A stretch of 64,000 nucleotides of DNA. Origin: Marinomonas rhizomae. Its GTDB lineage: Bacteria > Pseudomonadota > Gammaproteobacteria > Pseudomonadales > Marinomonadaceae. Numbering within the stretch: the first letter of the stretch is position 1; each line of letters begins with the position of its first letter. The DNA is taken from positions 1 to 64,000 of the forward strand of contig NZ_QNSE01000003.1 in assembly GCF_003315485.1 (NCBI RefSeq), read 5' to 3'. The translations under genes were made by a program, and so were the position numbers. The notes under the pieces were generated by a model, which was given only the letters and a program-made list of their open reading frames with translations, made no database searches and had not been told where the DNA came from. Shown piece by piece: positions 42,499 through 53,158 of the stretch.

Positions 42499-42744
42499 AT
42501 GACGATCAATCTAGATAATAAGTATGACGTAATCTTAGATGCAAGAGAAGATCGTTGCCCAATGCCCTTGTTAAAAGCAAAAATGGCGTTAAGTAAGATG
42601 GCAGTAGGGGAGCGTTTATGTTTGACTGCGTGTGATGCAGGGTCGCTAAAAGATATTCCTCAATATGTTGCTCTAGTTGGATTCTCTTTATTGTCTAAAT
42701 GTGAAGACAATGATGTGTATACTTTTGTGATTCAAAAAAGCTAA
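42499..42744 (+). CDS. TusA-like sulfur carrier protein
   Basis: The 81-residue protein has the TusA/SirA motif with the persulfide cysteine in DRCPMPLLKAK. In Pseudomonas aeruginosa a TusA-like protein next to an M48 protease gene (PA1006) is needed for molybdenum cofactor enzymes, and the same pairing appears here about 4 kb from moaCDE. The ribosome binding site is weak. A permease gene follows after 12 bases. Confidence 0.88.
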   Translation: MTINLDNKYDVILDAREDRCPMPLLKAKMALSKMAVGERLCLTACDAGSLKDIPQYVALVGFSLLSKCEDNDVYTFVIQKS

Positions 42745-42756
42745 AACGGGCTCGAT

Positions 42757-43818
42757 ATGTTTAAAATTGTTGATACGCTGATTAAGCGATACTTTTCTAA
42801 TGAAGAAGTAGTAGTCTTTCTTTTGTTAATGGTTGCTACCTTGTGTGTTTTGGCGTTTTGGGGCGGAATTTTAGCACCAATTTTGATTGCTATTGTTCTG
42901 GCGTTTTTATTACAAGGCTTAGTTGAGAGACTACAACGCCTTAGATTAGGGCATATACCTTCTGTTTTTATTGTTTTCTTTACTTTTCTAACTGCATGTA
43001 GCGTCTTTGTGGGTGTAATGGTGCCTATTATTTGGCGACAAGCAGTGCGACTTGTGCAAGATGCACCAAGGATGTTTACGGTCATTCGAGACGAAGTACT
43101 TCACTTTGCAGAAGGGCACAGTGACTTAGTTAGCCAAGCGGCCATCGATGAAATAGCCAATTCTTTGGCAAATGAGTCAACAAGTCTCGGGCAGTGGTTG
43201 TTGTCCTTTTCATTGGCGAGTATCCCATCATTATTTTCAGTCGTTATTTATGTCGTTCTAGTGCCATTGGTGATCTTTTTCTTGTTAAAAGATCAACACA
43301 AAATATTAAGCTATTTGACCTCATGGCTGCCAAAAGAAAGAAAAATGATGCGTAATATTGCCCATGAAATGAATGATCAGATCGCAAACTATATTCGTGG
43401 CAAATTTATAGAGATGTTTGTTGTTGGCGCGGTGACTTATGTCGTATTTATAATATTTGGATTGAAGTATGCTGAGCTGTTGGCTTTGCTGGTTGGCTTA
43501 TCGGTATTAATTCCATATATAGGAGCGGCGGCTGTAACTATTCCTGTTGTGTTGGTTGCTTTCTATCAATACGGAACACAGAGTGAATTTATCTATGTGG
43601 TTGTTGCCTATTTAATTGTGCAAGCGCTGGATGGCAATGTTTTGGTCCCCTTACTTTTTTCAGAGGCTGTGAATCTTCACCCGTTAGCAATTATTGTTGC
43701 AGTCCTGTTCTTTGGTGGCGTATGGGGATTCTGGGGGATATTTTTTGCAATTCCATTAGCGACATTGGTTAAAGCGATTATTAATGCTTGGCCCAGCCAA
43801 GAGCAGTTGTCCATCTAG
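42757..43818 (+). CDS. AI-2E/PerM-family permease
   Basis: The 353-residue protein has the AI-2E transporter layout: two N-terminal helices, a helical soluble segment (about 85-150) and a cluster of C-terminal helices with GLSVLIPYIGAA and the late FGGVWGFWGIFFAIPLA. Members move varied small molecules or ions; autoinducer-2 export is not proven for most. It is cotranscribed with the TusA-like gene. Confidence 0.87.
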   Translation: MFKIVDTLIKRYFSNEEVVVFLLLMVATLCVLAFWGGILAPILIAIVLAFLLQGLVERLQRLRLGHIPSVFIVFFTFLTACSVFVGVMVPIIWRQAVRLVQDAPRMFTVIRDEVLHFAEGHSDLVSQAAIDEIANSLANESTSLGQWLLSFSLASIPSLFSVVIYVVLVPLVIFFLLKDQHKILSYLTSWLPKERKMMRNIAHEMNDQIANYIRGKFIEMFVVGAVTYVVFIIFGLKYAELLALLVGLSVLIPYIGAAAVTIPVVLVAFYQYGTQSEFIYVVVAYLIVQALDGNVLVPLLFSEAVNLHPLAIIVAVLFFGGVWGFWGIFFAIPLATLVKAIINAWPSQEQLSI

Positions 43819-43841
43819 TTTTTTGCCTCATTAAGTGAAAA

Positions 43842-43877
43842 CCCCCACGCTTACTGAGTTAAGCGAGGGGCTTTTTT
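43842..43877 (+). terminator. Terminator after the PerM-family gene
   Basis: CCCCACGCTTA pairs with TAAGCGAGGGG around loop CTGAGT, with one A-A mismatch, followed by C and six T. Confidence 0.85.
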
Positions 43878-43913
43878 AGCATTTGGAAAGAGAACTCAAA
43901 TGCTAAAAAGTCG

Positions 43914-45539
43914 TTAAGTTATAACGGATGCTAGCAAAATACTAAAGGGAGGGAGAATAGCTGTATCGCCATCTATGTATCCACTATGGATGGCTTCTGG
44001 CAAGGTCAAAGCGGTAAGTTTATGCTCTACTGGTAAAATAGTATCTTGGCCAGCAGTATTGATGGCTACGTATAGCTGCTTGCCATGGTAGCTACGGAGG
44101 AATGTCAGCGTTGTTTCATCGTTGTAAATAAACTGAATGTCACCATGGCGTAATTCAGGGTAGCTTCGTCTTATATGAAGAAAATCTCTATAAGCGTGCA
44201 GTACAGAGTGGCGGTTTCCTTCCTGTTCATTGACAGCCATGGGGCGTTGGGATTCGGCAATAGGTAACCAAGGTGCAGAGGATTGAGTGAAGCCACCAAG
44301 CGGTTCACTTTTCCATGGAATAGGCGTTCTGCAGCCATCCCTGCCTTTAAACTCCGGCCAGAAGTTAATTCCGAATGGGTCAACTAGTTGCTCAAAGGCC
44401 AGTTTAGCTTCATGTAGGCCGAGTTCCTCGCCTTGATATAGACAAACACTGCCCCGTAAGGTTAAAAGCATCGCCATATAAATTTTGCATTTGGCGACCG
44501 AATCATGATTTTTTCCCCAACGAGTAGCCACACGCTCTACATCATGATTGCCAATCGACCAGCATGGCCAGCCATCGCCTAATCCTGCTTCTATTGTTTC
44601 CATGGTATTGCGAATGTGGATCATAGAAGAATCATGAGTGAGTAGGTCGAACGAATAGCACATATGGAGCTTGTCTTTGCCTTGGGTATAAGCTGCCATG
44701 GTTTCTAGTGCAAAATCACAACCGACTTCACCCACTGTGGTTGTATTGGGGTATTGGTCTAATAAACTGCGTAACCGTTTTAAAAAAGCAATGTTTTCGG
44801 GCCTGGACTTGTCGTATATGTGAAGTTGATAAGCGTATGGGTTATCGAGTCTTACGCCAATACTGCCTTCGACGACTTCGTCTTTTGGAGGGTTATTTCT
44901 TAGTTCTATATCATGATAATAATAATTTGCAGTGTCTAGGCGAAAACCGTCAACACCACGTTTTAACCAAAATTCGACGGTATCAAGTAAAGCATCAATC
45001 ACATCTGGATGGTGGAAATTAAGATCTGGCTGACTGTCTAAGAAGTTGTGCAGATAATATTGTCTGCGACGACTATCCCAATGCCAAGCAGGTCCACCAA
45101 AAACCGATAACCAATTATTAGGCACAGTGCCATCAGGGTTGGCGTCTGCCCAAACATACCAATCTGCTTTGTCGTTATCATGACTGCTGCGCGATTCAAC
45201 AAACCAAGGGTGTTGATCTGAGCTATGATTAAGCACTTGGTCAATCATGACTTTAAGGCCATGATGGTGGGCCGATGCAATAAGTTCATCAAAGTCAGCT
45301 AGGCTACCAAAAATAGGATCAACATCGCAGTAGTTAGAAACATCGTAACCAAAATCTTTCATTGGTGACGTAAAAAAAGGAGAAAGCCAAATAGCGTCGA
45401 CGCCTAATGAGGCGATATAATTCATCTTCGCCGTTACCCCTGGAATATCGCCTATACCATCGTTATTGGAATCGAAAAAGCTACGCGGATAGACTTGGTA
45501 AATTACTGCGCCACGCCACCACTCTTGTCTGTCTGTCAT
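43914..45539 (-). CDS. GH13 alpha-glucosidase (oligo-1,6-glucosidase type)
   Basis: The ATG at 45539 (MTDRQEWWRGAVIYQVYP) is chosen because the fold begins there; 19 further in-frame residues upstream look non-coding. The 541-residue enzyme has the GH13 regions: nucleophile D in DGFRLDTANY, acid E in TVGEVGCD, and the third acid in SIGNHDVER. It cleaves alpha-glucosidic bonds of short sugars. There is no signal peptide, so it acts in the cytoplasm. The divergent MFS gene may import the sugar, though its family does not require this. Confidence 0.9.
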   Translation of the reverse strand: MTDRQEWWRGAVIYQVYPRSFFDSNNDGIGDIPGVTAKMNYIASLGVDAIWLSPFFTSPMKDFGYDVSNYCDVDPIFGSLADFDELIASAHHHGLKVMIDQVLNHSSDQHPWFVESRSSHDNDKADWYVWADANPDGTVPNNWLSVFGGPAWHWDSRRRQYYLHNFLDSQPDLNFHHPDVIDALLDTVEFWLKRGVDGFRLDTANYYYHDIELRNNPPKDEVVEGSIGVRLDNPYAYQLHIYDKSRPENIAFLKRLRSLLDQYPNTTTVGEVGCDFALETMAAYTQGKDKLHMCYSFDLLTHDSSMIHIRNTMETIEAGLGDGWPCWSIGNHDVERVATRWGKNHDSVAKCKIYMAMLLTLRGSVCLYQGEELGLHEAKLAFEQLVDPFGINFWPEFKGRDGCRTPIPWKSEPLGGFTQSSAPWLPIAESQRPMAVNEQEGNRHSVLHAYRDFLHIRRSYPELRHGDIQFIYNDETTLTFLRSYHGKQLYVAINTAGQDTILPVEHKLTALTLPEAIHSGYIDGDTAILPPFSILLASVIT

Positions 45540-45742
45540 AATTTTTCTCGCTATAAATAGGAAGTGTGTTTTAAGGTTTTTAGTAAAATCCGGCACTGTC
45601 TTATTGGATTAGAATTGTAGAGCAGGCGCTTTATTATCTATCGTGCTTTTTATAGTTATTTCCAGCATACTCAAACATTACAATTTATGCATAAAATTTT
45701 ATTACCTTAATTGATAATAACCCCTGTTACGTCTTTGGAGAC

Positions 45743-46906
45743 ATGATGTTTTCTGAAACTGCTCGCCCTGTGGCTTGGCCTTTATTCTTCTTTTATTTTT
45801 TCTTCTGTGCCGTCGTGGGTGTCATGATGCCTTATATTTCGATGTATTATAAATCGATCGGCTTAACGGCTTCAGAAATTGGTCGTTTAATGTCTACCTT
45901 TACCTTATCTGGTATTTTAGTACCTCATTTTTGGGGATGGTTAACGGCGAAAATTGGCTTGCCTAAACGCATTCTTCAGTTAGGCATTTTGGGATGCTTT
46001 ATTGCGGTTATCCCTTTTAATTGGAGCGATCAATTCGAGACTTTATGGCTATTGACTTGCACAATGGCATTATTTTATTCAGCTCTTATCCCTATGACCG
46101 ATTCCTTGGCTGTGAGAAGTATTAGGCAATTAGATGTGCCTTATACGCGTTTAAGGGCAGGAGGGTCAATTGGCTATGTATTCGCCGTTACTGGAGCGGG
46201 TTTTTTAATTGGTCAATTTGGGACAGCGATTGTTATACCGACTATGTGTGTTTTTATGGCGCTTGCAGTGGTTACCTCTTTTTTTCTTAAAGAGCAGGCT
46301 TATGAGATTAACCAACATAAAGCAACGACCTCTTTTTTTGCGTTAGTAAAAAATCCTGAGTCAGTGTTGTTTTTTGTTTTGGCATTTTTGGCTTTTATGT
46401 CCCATGCACCTTTTAACGTATTTTTTGCCGTTCACTTATCAAATTTTGGTTACAGCGGTGAGCAAATTGGTTTGTTGATGGCATTGGGCGTCGTTATTGA
46501 GATTTTTTTATTCTTATTTTTTGGTAATACACTTAAGCGTTTTGATGTTGTACATGTTATTACGCTTTGCTTTATTTGCGGCATTATTCGTTGGATATTA
46601 GTTGGCTGGTTTGCATCTATTACTTGGGTTCTTATTTTTACGCAGCTGCTTCATTGCATTACGTTTGCCTTGTTTCATATGGTTTCTATTGAGCAGATTC
46701 GCCGCCTGTTTCCAGAACGTTTTGCCAGTCAAGGTCAAGCCATGTACAGTGCGTTTGCAATTGGCTTGGGCGGTGGATTGGGCATGGTAATTACAGGGTA
46801 TCTTTGGGAATGGATGGGCGGAGCCTGGGTTTTTACATTGGCGGCGTGTGTGAGCGGTGCCGCGTTAGTCATTCTTTTAATTAGCCAACGCCGTTGGTTT
46901 TCTTAA
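45743..46906 (+). CDS. MFS transporter (MFS_1-like, HcaT/NHS type)
   Basis: The 387-residue protein has twelve membrane segments. The first (FFFYFFFCAVVGVMMPYISM) and the loop SIGLTASEIGRLMST are typical of the HcaT-like branch, close to sugar and nucleoside symporters. The substrate is unknown. It is divergent from the glucosidase gene across 203 bases. Confidence 0.85.
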   Translation: MMFSETARPVAWPLFFFYFFFCAVVGVMMPYISMYYKSIGLTASEIGRLMSTFTLSGILVPHFWGWLTAKIGLPKRILQLGILGCFIAVIPFNWSDQFETLWLLTCTMALFYSALIPMTDSLAVRSIRQLDVPYTRLRAGGSIGYVFAVTGAGFLIGQFGTAIVIPTMCVFMALAVVTSFFLKEQAYEINQHKATTSFFALVKNPESVLFFVLAFLAFMSHAPFNVFFAVHLSNFGYSGEQIGLLMALGVVIEIFLFLFFGNTLKRFDVVHVITLCFICGIIRWILVGWFASITWVLIFTQLLHCITFALFHMVSIEQIRRLFPERFASQGQAMYSAFAIGLGGGLGMVITGYLWEWMGGAWVFTLAACVSGAALVILLISQRRWFS

Positions 46907-46942
46907 GCGGTTGCTCCCCCAAGGTTAAGTTCTTTTTCTACG

Positions 46943-47827
46943 CTATAAAAGGCTTGTGCTGTCGGTTTTAAGTAATTCAATAAAAGCGACAGCAGCGCGG
47001 CTGAGGGTTCTTTGTTTGTGATAAATGACCCCCAATTTCCTTTCTACGTTTAAGTCTGGCAAGTTGAGCACGATGAATTTTTCGTCTACTAGTGTCGAAG
47101 GGAGTAATGACCATCCCCAACCAATGTTGACCAGCATTGCTAGAGTCTCAAGATTATTTGTATTCATTCGCACCTGAGGCTTTAATCCTTGTTTGCCAAA
47201 GGCTCGTTCGGCGATTTGCCTAGTAAAAGTATTTTTGTTGGGTAAGACGCAGGCATGCTGTGCCAACTCAATTAAATTAAGGTTTTTTGAAAATGCGAGC
47301 GGATGATCTTTGCTGACGACACAGGCTAATGGGTCAGACCAAATAGGCAATGATTCAATGAGAGGGTTCTCTTTATTGGATAGGGTGATAATTCCCAGTT
47401 CCGCTCGGCCTTTTAAGACATCTTGATAGGCTTCTTCTGATTGTACAAACTCAATTTCCAAGTGTGCGCTAGGAAAATCTTCTTGGAAGCGCTTTAGCGA
47501 TTTAGGCAAACGATGTAAACCAACGTGATGGCTGGTGGATAGGCGTAATTCACCGCTTACGTCTTGCATTTGCAATGTCATACTGCGTTTTATGTCTTGC
47601 AGATCTTCTGCCATTTTTCGTGCTTTGGGCAATAAGCGAATACCTGCTTCGGTTAATTGCACTTGTCGTCCAATGCGATCAAAAAGTTTTACACCAAGGC
47701 TGTTTTCAAGCGAAGCTACTCGTTTGCTAATGGCGGGTTGGGTAACAAAAAGTTGATCTCCTGCTTCTGAAAACGAGCTGGTTTCGGCGACTTTTATAAA
47801 GGTAAGCAGTTCCGCAATGTCTATCAT
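46943..47827 (-). CDS. LysR-family regulator, probably of leuCDB
   Basis: The 294-residue protein has the LysR N-terminal helix-turn-helix (FSEAGDQLFVTQPAISKRVA) and the C-terminal effector-binding domain. It is divergent from leuC across 93 bases, the usual place for a LysR regulator and its target. Several gammaproteobacteria have such a regulator next to leuCDB; ligand and sign of control are inference. Confidence 0.9.
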   Translation of the reverse strand: MIDIAELLTFIKVAETSSFSEAGDQLFVTQPAISKRVASLENSLGVKLFDRIGRQVQLTEAGIRLLPKARKMAEDLQDIKRSMTLQMQDVSGELRLSTSHHVGLHRLPKSLKRFQEDFPSAHLEIEFVQSEEAYQDVLKGRAELGIITLSNKENPLIESLPIWSDPLACVVSKDHPLAFSKNLNLIELAQHACVLPNKNTFTRQIAERAFGKQGLKPQVRMNTNNLETLAMLVNIGWGWSLLPSTLVDEKFIVLNLPDLNVERKLGVIYHKQRTLSRAAVAFIELLKTDSTSLL

Positions 47828-47920
47828 TCCAAAAAATTATCCAAAACATGAAAAATATGAATTTGAGTAATTTAAGCCAAAGTTTTAGGATAGCGCAATA
47901 GATTTCTGAGGAGAGAACTT

Positions 47921-49348
47921 ATGTCAGCTAAAACCCTTTATGACAAGTTGTGGGATAGCCACCTTGTGCAGCAACGAGATGACGGTAGCGCATTGATTTA
48001 TATCGATTTGCAGTTACTTCATGAAGTAACATCACCACAAGCATTTGAAGGCCTTAGATTGGCTGGGCGTGAGCCTTGGCGTGTGTCTTCTAGTTTGGCA
48101 ACGCCAGACCATAACGTACCAACGACCAAGAAAGAGCGTATTTCTGGTGTCGATGGTATTGAAGATCCAGTGTCTAAAATCCAAGTCACCACTTTGGATG
48201 ATAATTGTAACGAATTCGGCATTACTGAATTCAACATGAAAGACATTCGCCAAGGAATCGTACACGTTGTTGGGCCAGAGCAGGGTGCGACGCTTCCAGG
48301 TATGACTGTTGTTTGTGGTGATTCTCATACTTCGACCCATGGTGCTTTTGGAGCGTTAGCTCATGGTATCGGTACGTCTGAAGTTGAGCATGTATTAGCG
48401 ACTCAGTGTTTAGTACAAAAGAAAAGTCGCAATATGTTAGTTCGTGTTGACGGTGAATTATCATCTTGGGTTTCTGCGAAAGATGTTGTTTTAGCGATAA
48501 TCGGTGCGATTGGTACCGCGGGTGGTACGGGTTACGCCATTGAGTTTGGTGGAACAGGTATTCAGTCATTGTCTATGGAAGGTCGTATGACCGTCTGTAA
48601 TATGGCCATCGAAGCGGGCGCTCGTGTTGGCTTGATCGCAGTAGACGATACCACGATCGAATATGTAAAAGGTCGTCCTTATGCGCCAAAGGGTGAGCAT
48701 TGGGATATGGCTGTTAAAGCTTGGAAAGACCTTGTTTCTGATGGTGATGCGCAATTTGATGAAGTCGTTGTTATCAAAGCTGAGGACATCAAGCCGCAAG
48801 TAACATGGGGAACGTCGCCTGAAATGGTTATCGCCATTGACGAGCCAATACCTCGTGCTGAAGACCAAAAAGACCCAGTGAAGAAAGAAGGTTACGCACG
48901 TGCTTGGAAGTACATGGGGCTTGAAGGTAAGGTTATGTTGTCAGATGTGATTCTAGATCGTGTTTTCATCGGTTCTTGTACCAACTCTCGTATTGAAGAT
49001 CTTCGTATTGCAGCGGAAGTGGTTAAAGGCCGTAAAGTAGCATCGACTCTTAAACAAGCGATTGTTGTTCCAGGTTCTGGCTTGGTTAAAGCGCAAGCAG
49101 AACAAGAAGGTTTGCATGATATATTTGAAGCGGCTGGATTAGAGTGGCGCGAACCAGGTTGTTCAATGTGTTTGGCAATGAATGCCGACAAACTAGGTGC
49201 TGGCGAACATTGTGCGTCTACTTCCAACCGCAACTTTGAAGGTCGTCAAGGCTTTGGTGGTCGTACGCATTTGGTTAGTCCAGCGATGGCAGCGGCCGCA
49301 GCGATTGCTGGTCACTTTGTAGATGTTAATGAGTTTGTTAAACACTAG
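47921..49348 (+). CDS. leuC: 3-isopropylmalate dehydratase large subunit
   Basis: LeuC and LeuD isomerise 2- to 3-isopropylmalate in leucine synthesis. The 475-residue protein has the 4Fe-4S cysteines in IGSCTNSR and [10 protein letters not shown] and the substrate motif [17 protein letters not shown] precedes the ATG. leuD starts 9 bases after the stop. Confidence 0.97.
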   Translation: MSAKTLYDKLWDSHLVQQRDDGSALIYIDLQLLHEVTSPQAFEGLRLAGREPWRVSSSLATPDHNVPTTKKERISGVDGIEDPVSKIQVTTLDDNCNEFGITEFNMKDIRQGIVHVVGPEQGATLPGMTVVCGDSHTSTHGAFGALAHGIGTSEVEHVLATQCLVQKKSRNMLVRVDGELSSWVSAKDVVLAIIGAIGTAGGTGYAIEFGGTGIQSLSMEGRMTVCNMAIEAGARVGLIAVDDTTIEYVKGRPYAPKGEHWDMAVKAWKDLVSDGDAQFDEVVVIKAEDIKPQVTWGTSPEMVIAIDEPIPRAEDQKDPVKKEGYARAWKYMGLEGKVMLSDVILDRVFIGSCTNSRIEDLRIAAEVVKGRKVASTLKQAIVVPGSGLVKAQAEQEGLHDIFEAAGLEWREPGCSMCLAMNADKLGAGEHCASTSNRNFEGRQGFGGRTHLVSPAMAAAAAIAGHFVDVNEFVKH

Positions 49349-49357
49349 GAGAACAGC

Positions 49358-50008
49358 ATGCGTCCTTTTACTAAACATACAGGTCTAGCCGTTCCTTTGG
49401 ATTTGGCGAACGTCGATACAGATATGATTATCCCGAAGCAATTCTTGAAATCCATCAAGCGTACGGGATTTGGTAAAAATTTATTTGATGAACTTCGTTA
49501 TGAAGATGAAGGTCAACCAGACCAAGAATGTGATGGTCGCCCAATACGTAAAGATTTTGTGCTCAATCAAGAACGTTACAAGGGGGCAAGTGTTTTGTTG
49601 GCTCGGCAGAACTTTGGTTGTGGTTCTAGCCGTGAACACGCACCTTGGGCGTTAGATGATTACGGCTTCCGTTCCATTATTGCACCAAGCTTCGCGGATA
49701 TTTTTTATAACAATTGCTTTAAAAATGGTTTGTTACCAATCGTTTTACAAGCTGAAGAAGTAGATCAACTATTTGCGGAAGTGGCTTTGCGCGAAGGGGC
49801 AGAAGTTATTGTCGATCTTGAAAACCAAACCGTCACATCACCTTCTGGTGCGGCATTCGAGTTTAACGTGGATAATTTCCGTAAGCATTGTTTGTTGAAT
49901 GGTTTAGACGATATTGGTTTAACCTTGCAGCAAGATTCTGCAATACGTCGTTATGAAGAAAGACGAATGAATGATGCGCCATGGCTTTTCTTGCCTCGCG
50001 GTCAGTAA
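49358..50008 (+). CDS. leuD: 3-isopropylmalate dehydratase small subunit
   Basis: The 216-residue swivel subunit has [28 protein letters not shown] and [12 protein letters not shown], all typical of LeuD. TAGGAGA precedes the ATG. It follows leuC and precedes leuB by 29 bases. Confidence 0.97.
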   Translation: MRPFTKHTGLAVPLDLANVDTDMIIPKQFLKSIKRTGFGKNLFDELRYEDEGQPDQECDGRPIRKDFVLNQERYKGASVLLARQNFGCGSSREHAPWALDDYGFRSIIAPSFADIFYNNCFKNGLLPIVLQAEEVDQLFAEVALREGAEVIVDLENQTVTSPSGAAFEFNVDNFRKHCLLNGLDDIGLTLQQDSAIRRYEERRMNDAPWLFLPRGQ

Positions 50009-50037
50009 ACAAAAAGACATAGTTTTAAGGATTTAAG

Positions 50038-51114
50038 ATGACTAGAAATGTATTGGTATTGCCTGGTGACGGTATTGGTCCTGAAATCGTAGCGCAAGCG
50101 GTGCGCGTTTTGGATGCAGTGAATGAGCAGTTTTCATTGAATATTCAGCATGAAAGCGCTTTAGTCGGTGGTTCTGCTTATGATGAGACTGGTTCTCCAT
50201 TACCTGAGGCAACGCTAACAAAAGCGAAAGCGGCCGATGCTATTTTGCTTGGTGCGGTGGGTGGCCCTAAATGGGATAAGTTAGATATGTCGGTTCGTCC
50301 TGAAAAAGGCTTACTTGGTTTACGCTCTAACCTTGAGCTGTTTTCGAATCTTCGTCCAGCGATCTTATACCCTCAATTGGCGGATGCTTCTAGCTTGAAG
50401 CCAGAAATCGTTGCAGGTTTGGATATTCTGATTGTTCGTGAACTAACGGGCGGTATTTATTTTGGTCAGCCTCGTGGGATTCGTACGTTAGAAAATGGCG
50501 AGCGTGAAGGCTTTAATACCTATGTTTATAATGAATCTGAAATTCGTCGCATCGGCCGTTCAGCTTTTGAAGCAGCGCGTCAACGTGGCAAGCGAGTCTG
50601 CTCAATTGACAAGTCCAACGTACTAGAAGTGACTGTGCTTTGGAAAGAAGTCATGGAAGAAGTGGCAAAAGAGTATCCTGACGTCGAATTGACTCATATG
50701 CTAGTAGATAATGCTGCCATGCAGCTTGTTCGTGCGCCAAAACAGTTTGATGTAATGGTTACTGGCAATATGTTTGGTGATATCCTTTCTGATGCTGCTG
50801 CCATGTTGACAGGTTCCATTGGCATGCTACCTTCTGCTTCTCTAAATGCGGAAGGGCGCGGGATGTATGAGCCATGTCACGGTTCTGCACCAGATATTGC
50901 AGGCAAAGGATTGGCTAACCCATTGGCGACCATTTTATCAGTTGCTATGATGTTGCGTTATTCTTTAGATGCAAAAGAGGCCGCAGATGCCATTGAGGCA
51001 GCAGTAAGTAAGGTTCTTGATCAAGGGTTGAGAACTGCAGATATTGCATCAGAAGGGTGCGAAACTGTTAGTACGCAAGCTATGGGTGATGCCGTTCTTA
51101 ATGCATTAGTCTAG
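50038..51114 (+). CDS. leuB: 3-isopropylmalate dehydrogenase
   Basis: LeuB oxidises and decarboxylates 3-isopropylmalate with NAD. The 358-residue protein has [11 protein letters not shown] at the N-terminus, [14 protein letters not shown], and the metal/NAD motif [31 protein letters not shown] precedes the ATG. It completes leuCDB; leuA is not in the window. Confidence 0.97.
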   Translation: MTRNVLVLPGDGIGPEIVAQAVRVLDAVNEQFSLNIQHESALVGGSAYDETGSPLPEATLTKAKAADAILLGAVGGPKWDKLDMSVRPEKGLLGLRSNLELFSNLRPAILYPQLADASSLKPEIVAGLDILIVRELTGGIYFGQPRGIRTLENGEREGFNTYVYNESEIRRIGRSAFEAARQRGKRVCSIDKSNVLEVTVLWKEVMEEVAKEYPDVELTHMLVDNAAMQLVRAPKQFDVMVTGNMFGDILSDAAAMLTGSIGMLPSASLNAEGRGMYEPCHGSAPDIAGKGLANPLATILSVAMMLRYSLDAKEAADAIEAAVSKVLDQGLRTADIASEGCETVSTQAMGDAVLNALV

Positions 51115-51209
51115 CAGCACTAAAAGCTTAGTATCATAACGATATTAGGTATTCATTAGGGATACTGCTCTTGGTATGAGCGGCCCCACAAAAAAAGGTA
51201 ATGTTAACC

Positions 51210-52328
51210 ATGTCAAAACACACTGTAGGTTTAGTCGGATGGCGCGGAATGGTCGGTTCCGTGTTGATGCAACGCATGATGGAAGAAAAAGACTTTGATC
51301 ACCTTGATCCAGTATTTTTCACTACATCTCAAACGGGGCAGAAAGGTCCAGAAATTGGTAAAGATATTCCATTGCTTCAAGATGCAAGCGACATAGAAGC
51401 ACTGAAAAAAATGGATATTATTATTACCTGCCAAGGTGGGGATTATACCAAGGCTATTTACCCTCAGTTGCGTAATGCTGGTTGGAAAGGTTACTGGATT
51501 GATGCGGCGTCTTCATTACGTATGGATAAAGATGCCATCATCGTACTTGATCCGGTTAACTTGGATGTTATCAAACAAGGCTTAACGAATGGCGTAAAAA
51601 CGTTTGTTGGTGGTAACTGTACTGTTAGTTTGATGTTATTAGCGCTAGGTGGGTTGTTTGAGAAAGGTCATATTGAATGGATGACTTCTATGACTTACCA
51701 AGCGGCGTCTGGTGGCGGTGCGCGTCATATGCGTGAGCTGATTAATCAGATGGGGATGTTGCAAGGCTCTGTTGCTAGTGAGCTTGCAGATCCTGCCAGT
51801 GCTATTTTAGAGATCGATCGTAAAGTTGCTGAAACAATGCGCTCTAGTGAGCTTCCGACTGATCAGTTTGGTGTGCCACTAGCAGGTTCTTTGATCCCTT
51901 ACATTGATAGTCAGCTTGATAACGGTCAGAGCCGTGAAGAGTGGAAAGCACAAGCAGAAGCGAACAAAATCCTAGGTATTGATGGTAAGCCAATTCCAGT
52001 GGATGGTCTGTGTGTTCGTATCGGTGCAATGCGTTGTCATAGTCAGGCGTATACCATCAAATTGAATAAAGACATCCCAGTAGCGGATATTGAAGGTTTG
52101 CTTGCTGAGCACAATCAGTGGGTTGATGTTGTGCCAAACGATAAAGAGGCAACAATGCAGCGTCTAACGCCAACTGTAGCCACTGGTACGCTTGGTATTC
52201 CTGTTGGTCGTATCCGTAAGTTGAATATGGGGCCTGAGTACATAAGTGCTTTCTCTGTTGGTGACCAATTGCTATGGGGTGCTGCTGAGCCATTGCGTCG
52301 TATGCTACGTATCTTAATTGAAGGCTAA
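51210..52328 (+). CDS. asd: Aspartate-semialdehyde dehydrogenase
   Basis: Asd reduces aspartyl phosphate to the semialdehyde for lysine, methionine, threonine and cell-wall precursors. The ATG at 51210 ([20 protein letters not shown]) aligns with the usual N-terminus; an in-frame ATG 9 bases upstream is less likely. The 372-residue protein has the active cysteine in GGNCTVSLM. It follows leuB by 95 bases, an arrangement common in gammaproteobacteria. Confidence 0.95.
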   Translation: MSKHTVGLVGWRGMVGSVLMQRMMEEKDFDHLDPVFFTTSQTGQKGPEIGKDIPLLQDASDIEALKKMDIIITCQGGDYTKAIYPQLRNAGWKGYWIDAASSLRMDKDAIIVLDPVNLDVIKQGLTNGVKTFVGGNCTVSLMLLALGGLFEKGHIEWMTSMTYQAASGGGARHMRELINQMGMLQGSVASELADPASAILEIDRKVAETMRSSELPTDQFGVPLAGSLIPYIDSQLDNGQSREEWKAQAEANKILGIDGKPIPVDGLCVRIGAMRCHSQAYTIKLNKDIPVADIEGLLAEHNQWVDVVPNDKEATMQRLTPTVATGTLGIPVGRIRKLNMGPEYISAFSVGDQLLWGAAEPLRRMLRILIEG

Positions 52329-52353
52329 TTATAGTTTCTAATGAATCTTAAAA

Positions 52354-52375
52354 GCCCGCTTAAGCGGGTTTTTTT
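52354..52375 (+). terminator. Terminator after asd
   Basis: CCCGCT and AGCGGG pair within a palindrome centred on TTAA, preceded by A's and followed by seven T. Confidence 0.9.
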
Positions 52376-52402
52376 ATATCTTAATAAAAGTGTTGGAATG
52401 GG

Positions 52403-53158
52403 TTATTCGATGCCTATGTCTAAACCTAGTATTACCAGTATCCCTATTAGAGTTGTAATAACCACAGACACTAATGATCCAATTAACATGTATTCAGCCA
52501 TGCTCCGATCGCTTGATTTATTTAGCTCACCAAATCTGAAGATTGATTTAGCCGCTAATACAAAGCCTATAGCAGCGTAGCTGCCCACTAGAGTGAAAGT
52601 TAGTATCAATATTCTCTCCAAGTAACCGATTAATTCGCCGCCAGCAACCAATCCGTTAACGTTTTCTTTCTCGTTACCTGAAATCGGATATTTGCTTAAA
52701 ATGCAGCCTATTGCGACAGAGGTAGGTTTGAGTATCAGTAAGTAAGCAAAAGTGATCATAGTAGTTTCTGGTAACTTATCATGTTGTAGTAGTTCAGTAA
52801 TGGCGATGCTGTCAGTGATGTAAAAAGCTGTAGTGATCAATACTAGTACATGCAATATTTGGTCAATGGCGAAGCGTGAAAAGGCGTCGCCTTTTGTAGT
52901 GCTGACTTTCCATAGATCGATGGCGAAATGAGTAATGGTAACAATCGAGATGATACTGGCGATATTAATCCAGTCGATCTTTAGGGCTAGCGCAGGGACG
53001 AGTAATGCCACGCCATGTAAAATCGAATGCAAATAGAGCTTTGGTGATCTGTGTTTTTTTTCTTCTTTTTCTTCTATCCAATGCTTTGGTTGGAGGTAAA
53101 AGTCACAAAGGGTATGGATTAGTAAAAATGACACGAGTAGGGTGCTAAAATCAGACAT
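52403..53158 (-). CDS. DUF3307 membrane protein
   Basis: The ATG at 53158 overlaps the end of the SatD-like gene by 8 bases (ATGTCTGA). The 251-residue protein has about six or seven membrane segments and the DUF3307 N-terminal pattern (LLIHTLCDFYLQPKHWIEEK, with LHSILHG and HFAIDLWK histidines later). The conserved D and H residues near membrane helices hint at metal binding or catalysis; the function is unknown. It is coupled to the SatD-like gene. Confidence 0.8.
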   Translation of the reverse strand: MSDFSTLLVSFLLIHTLCDFYLQPKHWIEEKEEKKHRSPKLYLHSILHGVALLVPALALKIDWINIASIISIVTITHFAIDLWKVSTTKGDAFSRFAIDQILHVLVLITTAFYITDSIAITELLQHDKLPETTMITFAYLLILKPTSVAIGCILSKYPISGNEKENVNGLVAGGELIGYLERILILTFTLVGSYAAIGFVLAAKSIFRFGELNKSSDRSMAEYMLIGSLVSVVITTLIGILVILGLDIGIE

